Shown: positions 42,725-51,309 of the stretch, in pieces
Layout: every line of letters begins with the position of its first letter
How positions within the stretch are numbered: the stretch's first letter is position 1
The notes under the pieces: generated by a model
Told to the model about the DNA's origin: nothing
The model's input: the letters and a program-made list of their open reading frames with translations, nothing else
Database searches by the model: none
Program-made: the position numbers and the translations under genes
Assembly: GCF_008370325.1 (NCBI RefSeq)
Contig: NZ_VNIP01000009.1
Location: forward strand, 186,001 to 250,000
Origin: Martinezella tropici
GTDB taxonomy: Bacteria; Pseudomonadota; Alphaproteobacteria; Rhizobiales; Rhizobiaceae
Direction of reading: 5' to 3'
DNA length: 64,000 bases

Positions 42725-43273
42725 TCAGACAACCCGGATAATCGTCCCCTTACGCAGCAAGGGAAGGATGCGCCGCATGTCGCGGAGGCTGATCGCGACG
42801 CACCCTGACGTCGGCTGGTAGCCCGGCCTGATCAGATGAAAGAAGATCGCCGAGCCGCGATGACGACGGCGCGAAGTCACGTTCCAGTCGAGCACGAGAC
42901 ATATGTCATAGAGGCCGTCGCTCCGCCGCATTTCCTCGTGGGCCGGCTTGAAGGGAGCCTTCACCAGCCTGTTGTAGTTGGCATTGTCAGGCTGGTCGCA
43001 CCAGAGCATGTCCTTGCGGATGCGGCGCATCGGCAGGGCCGTCTTCAGGAAGCGGACATGATCGCCGCGCGTGAAGCCGTAGAGCAGCTTCATGCAAGCA
43101 ATCGGCGTCGCACCGTCTCCTTCCCGCTTCAAGATGCTGCGCCCCGATCTGCCGATTGCCGCCGGCATGGTGAGTGGCCCCACCTGCACCAGCGCCCGCG
43201 TGTTCTGACCCGGCGCCGGGCGCACGACGATGGTGGAAGCGGTCCGCCTGGCCGCCGCCCTTGTCTTTTCCAT
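42725..43273 (-). CDS. L,D-transpeptidase (YkuD-type) family protein
   Basis: A 182-residue protein whose C-terminal block HLIRPGYQPTSGCVAIS holds the YkuD catalytic His and Cys (His146, Cys158). The family is linked to 3-3 peptidoglycan crosslinks or lipoprotein attachment. Upstream segments VVRPAPGQNTRALVQVG and GRSGRSILKREGDGATP belong to the same conserved family (COG3786-like). No signal peptide is evident, which is odd for a cell-wall enzyme. The start at 43271-43273 has GAGGAA upstream; an ATG at 43307-43309 is in frame. Confidence 0.82.
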   Translation of the reverse strand: MEKTRAAARRTASTIVVRPAPGQNTRALVQVGPLTMPAAIGRSGRSILKREGDGATPIACMKLLYGFTRGDHVRFLKTALPMRRIRKDMLWCDQPDNANYNRLVKAPFKPAHEEMRRSDGLYDICLVLDWNVTSRRRHRGSAIFFHLIRPGYQPTSGCVAISLRDMRRILPLLRKGTIIRVV

Positions 43274-43421
43274 TTTCCTCACATGTTTTTGCTTTGCGTG
43301 TGATTTCATTTGAAATCATAGCAGTTTCAATCAAACGACCAAGCCTGAGCCGTGTCGCGACTTGCTAAAAATGCAATTTGGCGTAGGACTTAGGTGGGAT
43401 TAGAACGAGGATCCGAACGGC

Positions 43422-44105
43422 ATGACCGCACGCACCATTCTCTTGGTGGACGATGACAACGACCTTCGCGAGATGTTGGTCGAGCAATTGTCGCTTTACG
43501 AGGAATTCAACGTCCTGCAGGAAGCCACCGCCGGAAAGGGTGTGCAGACTGCGCGCACCGTGCCTGTCGATCTCCTCATCATGGATGTCGGGCTGCCCGA
43601 TATGGACGGCCGCGAAGCCGTGAAACTGCTGCGCAAGAACGGCTTCAAGGCACCGATCATCATGCTGACGGGCCATGATACCGATTCCGACACTATCCTC
43701 GGCCTGGAAGCCGGTGCGAATGATTACGTGACCAAGCCTTTCCGCTTTGCCGTGCTGCTCGCCCGCATCCGCGCGCAGCTGCGCCAGCACGAGCAGAGTG
43801 AAGACGCGACGTTTACCGTCGGCCGCTATCTCTTCAAGCCGAGCCAGAAGCTGCTGACGACCGAAGACGGACAGAAGATCCGCCTCACGGAAAAGGAAGC
43901 CGCCATCATCCGCTATCTCTATCGTGCCGACCAGAAGGTCGTGACCCGCGATATCCTTCTCGAAGAAGTCTGGGGCTATAATTCCGGCGTCACCACCCAT
44001 ACGCTCGAAACCCACGTCTACCGCCTCCGTCAGAAAATCGAGCGTGACCCTTCCAATGCCGAGATTCTGGTGACGGAAAACGGCGGCTACAAGATCATTC
44101 CGTAG
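43422..44105 (+). CDS. OmpR-type response regulator, CenR-like
   Basis: A 227-residue two-domain regulator. The receiver has acidic DDD (10-12), phosphoacceptor Asp55 (LLIMDVGLPDMDG), Thr/Lys switch residues (MLTGHD, VTKPF). The C-terminal winged helix has LTEKEAAIIRYLYRA, THTLETHVYRLRQKIE. The overall sequence closely resembles alphaproteobacterial CenR, an envelope regulator paired with the CenK kinase; no kinase gene lies nearby. It is followed after 9 nt by a cyclic-nucleotide-binding protein. Confidence 0.9.
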   Translation: MTARTILLVDDDNDLREMLVEQLSLYEEFNVLQEATAGKGVQTARTVPVDLLIMDVGLPDMDGREAVKLLRKNGFKAPIIMLTGHDTDSDTILGLEAGANDYVTKPFRFAVLLARIRAQLRQHEQSEDATFTVGRYLFKPSQKLLTTEDGQKIRLTEKEAAIIRYLYRADQKVVTRDILLEEVWGYNSGVTTHTLETHVYRLRQKIERDPSNAEILVTENGGYKIIP

Positions 44106-44114
44106 GCCGCACAC

Positions 44115-44570
44115 ATGGCACTGAACGACGATATCCGACTGCTGTCGCAACTGCCGCTGTTCCACGGCATGGGCGATGAGCCGCTGCGGCTGATCGCCTT
44201 CGGTGCCGATCGCCGCCATGTGAACGAAGGTCAGACGCTGTTCAGGGAAAAATCTCCCGCCGAATGCGCCTATGTCGTCACACGTGGCAGTTTTGAGCTG
44301 AGCACCATCGATGCGGGCGGGCAATCGCAGGTCGAAGCAGTGGTCCAGGCTGGCACCATGCTTTCAGAGCTGGCGCTGGTAACGCTGGTAGAGCGGAAAT
44401 ATACGGCCGTTGCCGCCGAGGAATCCGACGTGATCCGCATCACGCGTGCCCTTTTCCATCGGCTGATCGAAGAATATCCGGACGCCGGCCTGCTGATCCA
44501 GAACCGCATCCGTGAAAACTTCGCCGCCCTAGCGAAGCAGGCGGCTGCGCTTCTCGGCCGATTTTCTTAA
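44115..44570 (+). CDS. Cyclic nucleotide-binding domain protein without HTH
   Basis: A 151-residue protein consisting of one Crp/Fnr-type cNMP-binding domain: LLSQLPLFHGMGDEPLRLIA, GQTLFREKSPAECAYVVTRG, and a C-terminal helix. The usual phosphate-binding cassette (GE...RxA) is not clear, and no DNA-binding domain follows. It probably acts by protein contact or ligand sensing. Its tight link to the CenR-like regulator (9 nt) suggests a shared pathway (inference). Confidence 0.85.
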   Translation: MALNDDIRLLSQLPLFHGMGDEPLRLIAFGADRRHVNEGQTLFREKSPAECAYVVTRGSFELSTIDAGGQSQVEAVVQAGTMLSELALVTLVERKYTAVAAEESDVIRITRALFHRLIEEYPDAGLLIQNRIRENFAALAKQAAALLGRFS

Positions 44571-44586
44571 GTATCGCCGAACCTTT

Positions 44587-45390
44587 TCAGAGGTTGAAAT
44601 GCGCCATGACCGGCACATGATCGGACGGACGATCCCAGCCGCGCGCCGCCTTGAGGATCTCGATCCGCTGCAGGAGCGGGCCGAGATCGGAGGATGACCA
44701 GATGTGGTCGAGGCGGCGGCCGCGGTCGGCAGCTTCCCAATCCTTGGCGCGGTAACTCCACCACGTATAGAGCTTTTCGTTTTCCGGCACGTGCTGGCGC
44801 ATCAGGTCGAGCCAGGCGCCGCGCTTCATCACCTCGATCAGCCCGTCGGTTTCGACAGGCGTATGGCTGACGATCTTCAGCAATTGCTTATGCGACCAGA
44901 CGTCATGCTCCAGCGGCGCGATATTGAGATCGCCGACGAGGATCGCGGAGGTGTTCTGCTCGGCATTGGCATGCAGCCGCTTCATTTCCTCGATGAAATC
45001 GAGCTTGTGGCCGAACTTCGGATTGACGGTGCGATCCGGCTCGTCGCCGCCAGCCGGAACATAGAAATTATGCAGGCGCACGCGCCGGCCGCCGCGCTCG
45101 AAGATCGCCGAAATATGTCTGCTATCGCCGACATTGCAATAATCCTGCCGGTGATCCTCGCTCAGCGGGATGCGCGAGGCGATCGCAACGCCATGATAGC
45201 CCTTCTGGCCGTGAACGATAGTGTGTTCATAGCCGAGGGCGCGGAGGGGAGCATACGGAAAAAGCTCGTTCGGAACCTTGGTTTCCTGCAGGCAGAGGAT
45301 GTCGGGCCGGGCTAGCATGACGAACTGCTCGACGATGGGCATGCGCAGCCGCACCGAATTGATGTTCCAGGTCGCGATCGATAAACCCAT
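44587..45390 (-). CDS. xth: Exodeoxyribonuclease III
   Basis: A 267-residue EEP-fold nuclease. Motifs are SIATWNINSVR, CLQETK (metal ligand Glu36), HNFYVPAGGDEPD, VGDLNIAP, and C-terminal RPSDHVPVM with catalytic Asp-His. It cuts AP sites and removes 3' blocks in base-excision repair. The ATG at 45388-45390 gives canonical length. It converges with the cNMP gene, 16 nt between stops. The order ftsK-lolA-xth is conserved in alphaproteobacteria. Confidence 0.95.
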   Translation of the reverse strand: MGLSIATWNINSVRLRMPIVEQFVMLARPDILCLQETKVPNELFPYAPLRALGYEHTIVHGQKGYHGVAIASRIPLSEDHRQDYCNVGDSRHISAIFERGGRRVRLHNFYVPAGGDEPDRTVNPKFGHKLDFIEEMKRLHANAEQNTSAILVGDLNIAPLEHDVWSHKQLLKIVSHTPVETDGLIEVMKRGAWLDLMRQHVPENEKLYTWWSYRAKDWEAADRGRRLDHIWSSSDLGPLLQRIEILKAARGWDRPSDHVPVMAHFNL

Positions 45391-45410
45391 GCCCAAGCCC
45401 TTCCCTAAGA

Positions 45411-45490
45411 ACAATTCCAGGAAAAGTGCGCAGCGGTTTTCCGCCCGGAATTGCGTCAAAACAGACAGCTGGAGTGGTTCGGCGATTCCG
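45411..45490. repeat. Palindromic intergenic repeat (family R3), copy 2
   Basis: CAATTCCAGGAAAAGTGCG...CGGTTTTCC...CCGGAATTGCG matches 15369-15413 closely, followed by a CGATTCCGCG tail. It lies between lolA and xth. Confidence 0.78.
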
Positions 45491-45585
45491 CGAAACGCCC
45501 CAGTCAGGCTAAGGCTTTAGACCGGCAGCAACGGAAAGGAAAGCGCCATTCGGCACTTACCTGCGGCAGAATATAGAGAGAGCGA

Positions 45586-46260
45586 TCAGCGCGTATAATC
45601 GATGCGGAAAACGCTGTCGTCGAAGGCGACATTGGTCTTCACATTGTTGATGATGACGTCGGTCGTCTTGCCCTGCGGATCGATCACGGTCCATTGGCGC
45701 AAGTCGTAGCTCTTCGAATCGAAAATCATCGTGATGGTGGAATCGCCGAAGACGGTGCGGTTGCCGAGGGTGATCTTGGTGAGATCCGGCTTGGAATCGA
45801 CATCGCGAACCATGTCGGCGGAAAGATCGATCTTGTTGGCCAGCAGCAGGCTCAGCGGCGTCTTCGACAGCTGATACATGTTTCGCGTCTGCGTCTGGTC
45901 GTTGATGACCTGCACGTTGTTGCCGTCACAGATGACGCGCATGCGGGACGGCGGATCGTAGTTGAAGCGCATCTTGCCGGGCCGCTGGATGAAGAATGTG
46001 CCGCTCATCTGATCGCCGCGCGGGCCGATCTGCAGGAAGCCGCCCTTCATCGATTTGATGGACGAGAAGTGATCGGCAATAGCCTGGGCAATGCCGGGAT
46101 TGAGGGCGGCTGCCGCTGGCTGTGCCTGTGTTTCGGCCTGTGCCTGCGCAAGGGCCGAAACCGGCAGAGCGCCTGCCGCGCCGACCGCGATCACCGCGCC
46201 GAGGAAATGCCGGCGGGTCAGGGAAAGTCGGCTGGACGGCTGCGCATCAAACTTGGTCAT
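45586..46260 (-). CDS. lolA: Outer-membrane lipoprotein carrier protein LolA
   Basis: A 224-residue periplasmic carrier. The signal region contains a twin-arginine motif (SLTRRHFLGAV), so Tat export is possible. LolA landmarks follow: FSSIKSMKGGFLQIGP, GTFFIQRPGKMRFNYDPPS, DLRQWTVIDPQGKTTDV and a C-terminal DDSVFRIDY. It ferries lipoproteins to the outer membrane. The ATG at 46258-46260 follows GAAGGAGAATTCG. It is downstream of ftsK. Confidence 0.93.
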   Translation of the reverse strand: MTKFDAQPSSRLSLTRRHFLGAVIAVGAAGALPVSALAQAQAETQAQPAAAALNPGIAQAIADHFSSIKSMKGGFLQIGPRGDQMSGTFFIQRPGKMRFNYDPPSRMRVICDGNNVQVINDQTQTRNMYQLSKTPLSLLLANKIDLSADMVRDVDSKPDLTKITLGNRTVFGDSTITMIFDSKSYDLRQWTVIDPQGKTTDVIINNVKTNVAFDDSVFRIDYTR

Positions 46261-46400
46261 CGAATTCTCCTTCATGCTTTGTCCATGGCGCGCAAAATCG
46301 GCGTCTTCATGGCGCGGCGGCGGCCCATGTGTGGTTGTGGGCCACAATCAAATTTCCCTGAGCGTAGCCAGGATATGCGGTGCGAAAAGGACCTGTGGCC

Positions 46401-49073
46401 TCAGCGATCCAGAATATCGGCCTCGGTGGGAACGAGAATCTCGCGCTTGCCGGCATGATTGGCCGGGCCGATCACGCCTTCCTGCTCCATGCGCTCGATG
46501 AGCGAGGCGGCGCGGTTGTAACCGATGCCGAGGCGGCGCTGGATATAGGAGGTCGAAGCCTTGCCGTCGCGCAGGACGATTGCGACCGCCTGATCGTAGG
46601 GGTCCTCCGAATCGGAAAGATTGGAGGTGCCCGCCGGCCCGTGGCCGTCATCATCCTCGTCGTCATCAGCGGTGATCGCATCGAGATATTGCGGCGCGCC
46701 CTGCGTCTTCAGATAGGCGACGATATCTTCCACCTCTCCATCGGCGACGAAGGGGCCGTGGACGCGCTGGATGCGCCCACCGCCGGCCATGTAGAGCATG
46801 TCGCCCATGCCGAGCAGCTGCTCCGCACCCTGCTCACCGAGGATGGTGCGGCTATCGATCTTCGAGGTCACCTGGAAGGAGATGCGGGTCGGGAAGTTCG
46901 CCTTGATAGTGCCGGTGATGACGTCGACCGACGGACGCTGCGTTGCCATGATGACGTGGATGCCGGCAGCACGCGCCATCTGCGCCAGGCGCTGCACCGC
47001 GCCTTCGATATCCTTGCCCGCGACCATCATCAGGTCGGCCATTTCGTCGATGATGACGACGATATAGGGCATCGGCTTCAGGTCGAATTCTTCCGTCTCG
47101 TAGATCGCTTCGCCGGTCTGCCGGTCGAAGCCGGTCTGCACCGTGCGGCTGATCGCCTCGCCCTTGGCAACCGCCTGCTCGACGCGGCTGTTGAAGCCGT
47201 CGATGTTGCGCACGCCGATCTTCGACATCTTCTTGTAGCGCTCTTCCATCTCGCGGACGGTCCATTTGAGCGCGACGACGGCCTTCTTCGGGTCGGTGAC
47301 GACAGGCGACAAGAGATGCGGAATGCCGTCATAGACGGAGAGTTCCAGCATCTTCGGATCGATCATGATCAGGCGGCATTGCTCCGGCGTCATGCGGTAG
47401 AGCAGCGATAGGATCATGGTATTGATCGCGACGGATTTACCCGAGCCGGTGGTACCGGCCACGAGCAGATGCGGCATCTTGGCGAGATCGGCAATCACGG
47501 GCTCACCGCCGATCGTCTTGCCGAGCGACATCGCAAGCTTGGCCTTGGAAGTCTCGAAATCGCGGCTGGCGATGAGCTCGCGCAGATAGACCGTTTCGCG
47601 CGTCGAGTTCGGCAGTTCGATGCCGATCGCATTGCGGCCGGGAACGACGGCGACGCGGGCGGCGATCGCGCTCATCGAGCGGGCGATATCGTCGGCAAGG
47701 CCGATGACCCGCGAGGACTTGATGCCGGGCGCCGGCTCCAGTTCGTAAAGCGTCACGACCGGGCCGGGACGGACATGGATGATCTCGCCCTTGACGCCGA
47801 AATCCTCCAGCACGCCTTCGAGCATGCGGGCATTCTGCTCCAGCGCGTCGGCCGAGAGTGTCGCATCGCGGGCGACGGCCTTCGGCTCGGCCAGCAGGTG
47901 GACGGCCGGAAGCTGGAAGCCATAGGGGCGGATGAAGGAGGTTTGCGCCTCGCGTTCGGCCCGCGCGCCAGGCTTCGGGCGCGGCGCGGCCGGGGTGACG
48001 CGATGGCCGGCAGCCGCTCCCCTCGGTGAGGTGGCGGTCAACGGCCAGTCATCGTCTTCGTCATCGGGCAGGATGCCGGCCGGGCGCGGCGGATCTCGTT
48101 CATAGATCGAATCCTCGTCTTCATCCTCGTCATCGCTGAGGCTGATCGATGGCGCAGACACCACGCGGCGCGCTGCAGCACCATCCATGGAGGGCTCGAG
48201 ACGATCGCCGCGAGCAACCGGCGCCTTGGCGCGCACAGGTTCGTTCAGGGTTCCGAATTCGTCGTCGTTGAAATCATAGGGCGCATCGAATGCGTGGTCG
48301 CGGCGCTTGCGCGGACCCATGCCGAACAAGCGGCGAAGGCGGGCCTGGGCATTGTACCAAGCATGCATGACGGCACCGAAGGCGAGGAAATTGCTAAGGA
48401 AGCCGCCGCAGTCGTCATCCTCGTCTTCATCGCCCACCCGGCGCGCGCGGCTACGCGTTTCCTCGTAATCCTCCTCTCCCTCTTCATCCTCGACCAGGCT
48501 TTCGCCGATTACGCCGGAGGCGAAGAGCATGAGCCAGATGGCCGGAATGGCAAGAAGCGAGCCGATGATGGTGGCCACGACGCCGCTCGGATAGGTGCCG
48601 ATGAACAAGGCGGGAAAGCGCAGGAGAAGATCGCCGACCACGCCGCCGATGCCGTTCGGGATCGGCCAGGTCGGCGGCGCCGGAAAACAGGCGATCGAGC
48701 CGGCCGCGACGACGCAGCCGCCGAACCAGGCGCCGAGCCGTGAGGGCACGCGATGAAGCTTGCGATTGGAAATCAGCGCGAAGGCCCAGGCGACGATCGG
48801 CAGCAGCGCCAGCACCGAGGCAAGGCCGAGCGACTGCATCATGATGTCGGCAAAGGCAGCACCAGGAAAACCGAGAAGATTGGTCGGCGCATTGGCGGTT
48901 GCGTAGGAATAGCTGGGATCCATGACGTTCCAGGTCGCCAGCGCCGCCACGGCGAGCGCCAATAGGAACAGCAATGCGAAGCCCGTCAGGCCCTTGACCT
49001 GACGCCAAACGACACTCGATAGCGATAAACGGTCTGGCCGACCGCTCAACGCCGCCGAATTGCTTCTGCCCAT
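46401..49073 (-). CDS. ftsK: DNA translocase FtsK
   Basis: An 890-residue protein. The N-terminus has four TM helices (about residues 20-190) anchoring it at the septum. A highly acidic linker (EDEEGEEDYEE; DDEDEDEDS) follows, then a RecA-like motor with Walker A GTTGSGKS (near 539-546) and Walker B IVVIIDEMADLMM. The C-terminal gamma winged helix contains TSYIQRRLGIGYNRAASLIE, the domain that reads KOPS and contacts XerD. It clears DNA from the septum and promotes dimer resolution. The linker is shorter than in E. coli. Confidence 0.96.
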   Translation of the reverse strand: MGRSNSAALSGRPDRLSLSSVVWRQVKGLTGFALLFLLALAVAALATWNVMDPSYSYATANAPTNLLGFPGAAFADIMMQSLGLASVLALLPIVAWAFALISNRKLHRVPSRLGAWFGGCVVAAGSIACFPAPPTWPIPNGIGGVVGDLLLRFPALFIGTYPSGVVATIIGSLLAIPAIWLMLFASGVIGESLVEDEEGEEDYEETRSRARRVGDEDEDDDCGGFLSNFLAFGAVMHAWYNAQARLRRLFGMGPRKRRDHAFDAPYDFNDDEFGTLNEPVRAKAPVARGDRLEPSMDGAAARRVVSAPSISLSDDEDEDEDSIYERDPPRPAGILPDDEDDDWPLTATSPRGAAAGHRVTPAAPRPKPGARAEREAQTSFIRPYGFQLPAVHLLAEPKAVARDATLSADALEQNARMLEGVLEDFGVKGEIIHVRPGPVVTLYELEPAPGIKSSRVIGLADDIARSMSAIAARVAVVPGRNAIGIELPNSTRETVYLRELIASRDFETSKAKLAMSLGKTIGGEPVIADLAKMPHLLVAGTTGSGKSVAINTMILSLLYRMTPEQCRLIMIDPKMLELSVYDGIPHLLSPVVTDPKKAVVALKWTVREMEERYKKMSKIGVRNIDGFNSRVEQAVAKGEAISRTVQTGFDRQTGEAIYETEEFDLKPMPYIVVIIDEMADLMMVAGKDIEGAVQRLAQMARAAGIHVIMATQRPSVDVITGTIKANFPTRISFQVTSKIDSRTILGEQGAEQLLGMGDMLYMAGGGRIQRVHGPFVADGEVEDIVAYLKTQGAPQYLDAITADDDEDDDGHGPAGTSNLSDSEDPYDQAVAIVLRDGKASTSYIQRRLGIGYNRAASLIERMEQEGVIGPANHAGKREILVPTEADILDR

Positions 49074-49228
49074 GATATCCAGCCCCGTTCCTTGTCGATA
49101 GCGCAAGCGAATCGGTCTATGCCCACTCGCCGGCAGGTTAGCTCTACCTAATCAGAGGAGAGTTAATGGCATGTTAACCATGCGCCCCGAGCCTACGAAT
49201 CGCCGATTTTTACGGCGCGCTGAGCTGT

Positions 49229-49262
49229 ACAAACAAAAAGGGCCCGAACCGGGGTTCGGGCC
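49229..49262 (-). terminator. Terminator of the glnK-amtB operon
   Basis: A 10-bp stem (ggcccgaacc 49241-49250 / ggttcgggcc 49253-49262) is followed leftward by CTTTTTGTTTG. A second hairpin (cgatgccgg 49309-49317 / ccggcatcg 49328-49336) lies just past the amtB stop. Confidence 0.88.
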
Positions 49263-49346
49263 AAAAGCGGCCTATTTGCAATGAAACAGGTCGCGACGGG
49301 ACGTTCAGCGATGCCGGAGGCCTTGCCCCGGCATCGCAAGCTCCGA

Positions 49347-50714
49347 TCAGGAATTGTGGTATGCGGCTTCGCCGTGGGAGGCGAGGTCGAGACCTTCGCG
49401 CTCTGCTTCCGGAGCAACCCGCAGGCCGATGATGACGTCGACGACCTTGTAGAGGATGGCGGAGCCGATGCCGCACCACAGGATGGTGGTGACGACGGCG
49501 GTCAGCTGCACGATGACCTGGCTGCTCATGGTGACACCTTCGGCATAGCCGACGCCGCCGAGCGAGGCGCTGGCGAAGATGCCGGTTGCGATGGCGCCGA
49601 AGATGCCGCCGATGCAGTGTACGCCGAAGACATCAGCCGTATCGTCATAGCCGAACTTGTTCTTCACGACCGAGACGAAGAAGTAGCAAAGCGGCGAAAC
49701 GATGAGGCCCATGACGATCGCGCCCATCGGGCCGGCGATGCCGGCGGCAGGCGTGATGGCGACGAGGCCAGCGACCATGCCCGAAGCGCCACCGAGCATG
49801 GAGGCTTTGCCGCGGGTGAAGGTTTCGACCAGCGACCAAGAGATGATGGCGGCCGCGGTTGCGATGAAGGTGTTGACGGTTGCGAGCATTGCGCCGCCGG
49901 ATGCTTCGAGGTTCGAGCCGGCGTTGAAGCCGAACCAGCCGACCCAGAGCATGGATGCGCCGACCATGGTCAGCGTCATGGAGTGCGGAGCCATCATGTC
50001 CTTGCCGAAGCCGACGCGCTTGCCGACGAGAATGGCGCCGACGATGCCTGCGATACCGGCATTGATGTGAACGACGGTGCCGCCTGCGAAGTCGAGAGCG
50101 CCCATCTTGAAGAGCATGCCGTTGGAATCCCAGACCATGTGAGCGATCGGGAAGTAGACGAAGGTCGCCCACAGTGCGCAGAAGAGCACGGCCGCGCCAA
50201 ACTTGATGCGCTCGGCGAAGGCGCCGATGATCAGGGCCGGCGTGATGGCGGCAAAGGTCATCTGGAACAGCATGAAGATGAATTCAGGGATGACGACGCC
50301 CTTGGAGAAGGTCGCAGCCGTCGTCGAGGTCGAGACGCCCGACAGGAACATCTTGGCCGTGCCGCCCCAATAAGGGCTGGTGCCGCCGCCGAAGGCAAAA
50401 GAGTAGCCGTAGAGGACCCAGATGATCATCACGACCGCGCCGATCATCGTGCACTGCATCAGCACGGAGAGCATGTTCTTCGCGCGGACGAGACCGCCGT
50501 AAAACAGCGCCAGACCCGGGACGAGCATGAAGAGCACCAGAATGGTGGAAATGAACATAAAGGCGGTGTCGCCCTTATCCGGAACCGGAGCGGCAGCGGT
50601 CGCAGCGGCTGCGGCCGGAGCGGCCTCCTGCGCAAACGCGATCGCCGGCGCGAGCAAGGCCGCAGAAAGAGCGCCCACCCGTGTCAAGGTGGAGGAAAGC
50701 TTGGAAAATGACAT
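49347..50714 (-). CDS. amtB: Ammonium transporter AmtB
   Basis: A 455-residue Amt protein. A signal-peptide-like N-terminus (cut near AFA-Q) and an Ala-rich spacer precede eleven helices. Landmarks: PGLALFYGGLVRAKNM, ALDFAGGTVVHINAGIAGIV with the first pore His, GAMLWVGWFGFNAGSNLE-like segment (SMLWVGWFGFNAGS), and DVFGVHCIGGIFGAIATG with the twin pore His. It conducts ammonium and is blocked by GlnK, encoded 27 nt upstream in the same operon. Confidence 0.96.
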   Translation of the reverse strand: MSFSKLSSTLTRVGALSAALLAPAIAFAQEAAPAAAAATAAAPVPDKGDTAFMFISTILVLFMLVPGLALFYGGLVRAKNMLSVLMQCTMIGAVVMIIWVLYGYSFAFGGGTSPYWGGTAKMFLSGVSTSTTAATFSKGVVIPEFIFMLFQMTFAAITPALIIGAFAERIKFGAAVLFCALWATFVYFPIAHMVWDSNGMLFKMGALDFAGGTVVHINAGIAGIVGAILVGKRVGFGKDMMAPHSMTLTMVGASMLWVGWFGFNAGSNLEASGGAMLATVNTFIATAAAIISWSLVETFTRGKASMLGGASGMVAGLVAITPAAGIAGPMGAIVMGLIVSPLCYFFVSVVKNKFGYDDTADVFGVHCIGGIFGAIATGIFASASLGGVGYAEGVTMSSQVIVQLTAVVTTILWCGIGSAILYKVVDVIIGLRVAPEAEREGLDLASHGEAAYHNS

Positions 50715-50741
50715 GCAAATAACTCCCTGATCAGCCGTGTC

Positions 50742-51080
50742 TTACAGAGCTTCGGAATCGGTTTCGCCGGTACGGATGCGCACGGCATGGTCAATCGAAT
50801 AGACAAAGATCTTGCCGTCGCCGATCTGGCCGGTCTTGGCAGCCGCCGCGATGGCCTCGACGGCCTTGTCGACGATTTCGGATGCGACCGCGACCTCGAT
50901 CTTGAGCTTCGGCAGGAAGCTGACGGCGTATTCGGTGCCGCGATAGATCTCGGTATGCCCTTTCTGGCGCCCGTAGCCTTTCACCTCGGTCACAGTCAGG
51001 CCCTGGATGCCGACAGCCGTGAGGGCCTCACGGACCTCATCGAGCTTGAACGGCTTGATAATGGCCATCACAATTTTCAT
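50742..51080 (-). CDS. glnK: Nitrogen regulatory protein PII (GlnK)
   Basis: A 112-residue PII protein with the uridylylation T-loop EVKGYGRQKGHTEIYRGTEY ending at Tyr51. The B- and C-loop blocks TGQIGDGKIFV and VRIRTGETDSEAL are present. It senses 2-oxoglutarate/ATP/ADP and gates AmtB. The start at 51078-51080 gives canonical MKIVMAIIKPFKLDEV. A sigma-54 promoter lies about 88 nt upstream, so the pair is expected to be induced by NtrC in nitrogen shortage. Confidence 0.96.
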   Translation of the reverse strand: MKIVMAIIKPFKLDEVREALTAVGIQGLTVTEVKGYGRQKGHTEIYRGTEYAVSFLPKLKIEVAVASEIVDKAVEAIAAAAKTGQIGDGKIFVYSIDHAVRIRTGETDSEAL

Positions 51081-51167
51081 CTGGTTTCCCATCCTTTGTT
51101 TACCCTCGGCATGGAGCCGACTCTCCTTGCCGCCGACGATTGTTTCAGCAGCGACCGGGTATACACA

Positions 51168-51183
51168 TTCAAGGGGCGTGCCA
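51168..51183 (-). promoter_or_regulatory. Sigma-54 (-24/-12) promoter of glnK-amtB
   Basis: Read on the minus strand: TGGCAC-GCCCC-TTGAA, against the consensus TGGCAC-N5-TTGCA, one mismatch. It lies 88 nt upstream of the glnK start codon, in the right orientation. Confidence 0.85.
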
Positions 51184-51271
51184 GATTCGTGACACATTTA
51201 TAAGATATTGAAATATAACGGATTTATTACAGGAAGCCAATAAAGCGGCAGCTCGCGGCGCGGTTGTCGCA

Positions 51272-51309
51272 TAAATAAAGTGCAAATTTACAAATTTGCA
51301 CTTTATTTA
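51272..51309. repeat. Perfect 18-bp-arm AT-rich palindrome at the tesB stop codon
   Basis: Arms 51272-51289 and 51292-51309 are exactly complementary around a 2-bp centre (TAAATAAAGTGCAAATTT half-site). The TAA stop of tesB is the first triplet of one arm. It can act as the tesB terminator and also lies about 90 bp upstream of the glnK -24 element. Confidence 0.9.

Noticed and set aside
49281..50711. 476-codon open frame opposite amtB
   Set aside because: Asp/Gly/Arg-rich shadow of a strongly coding gene.
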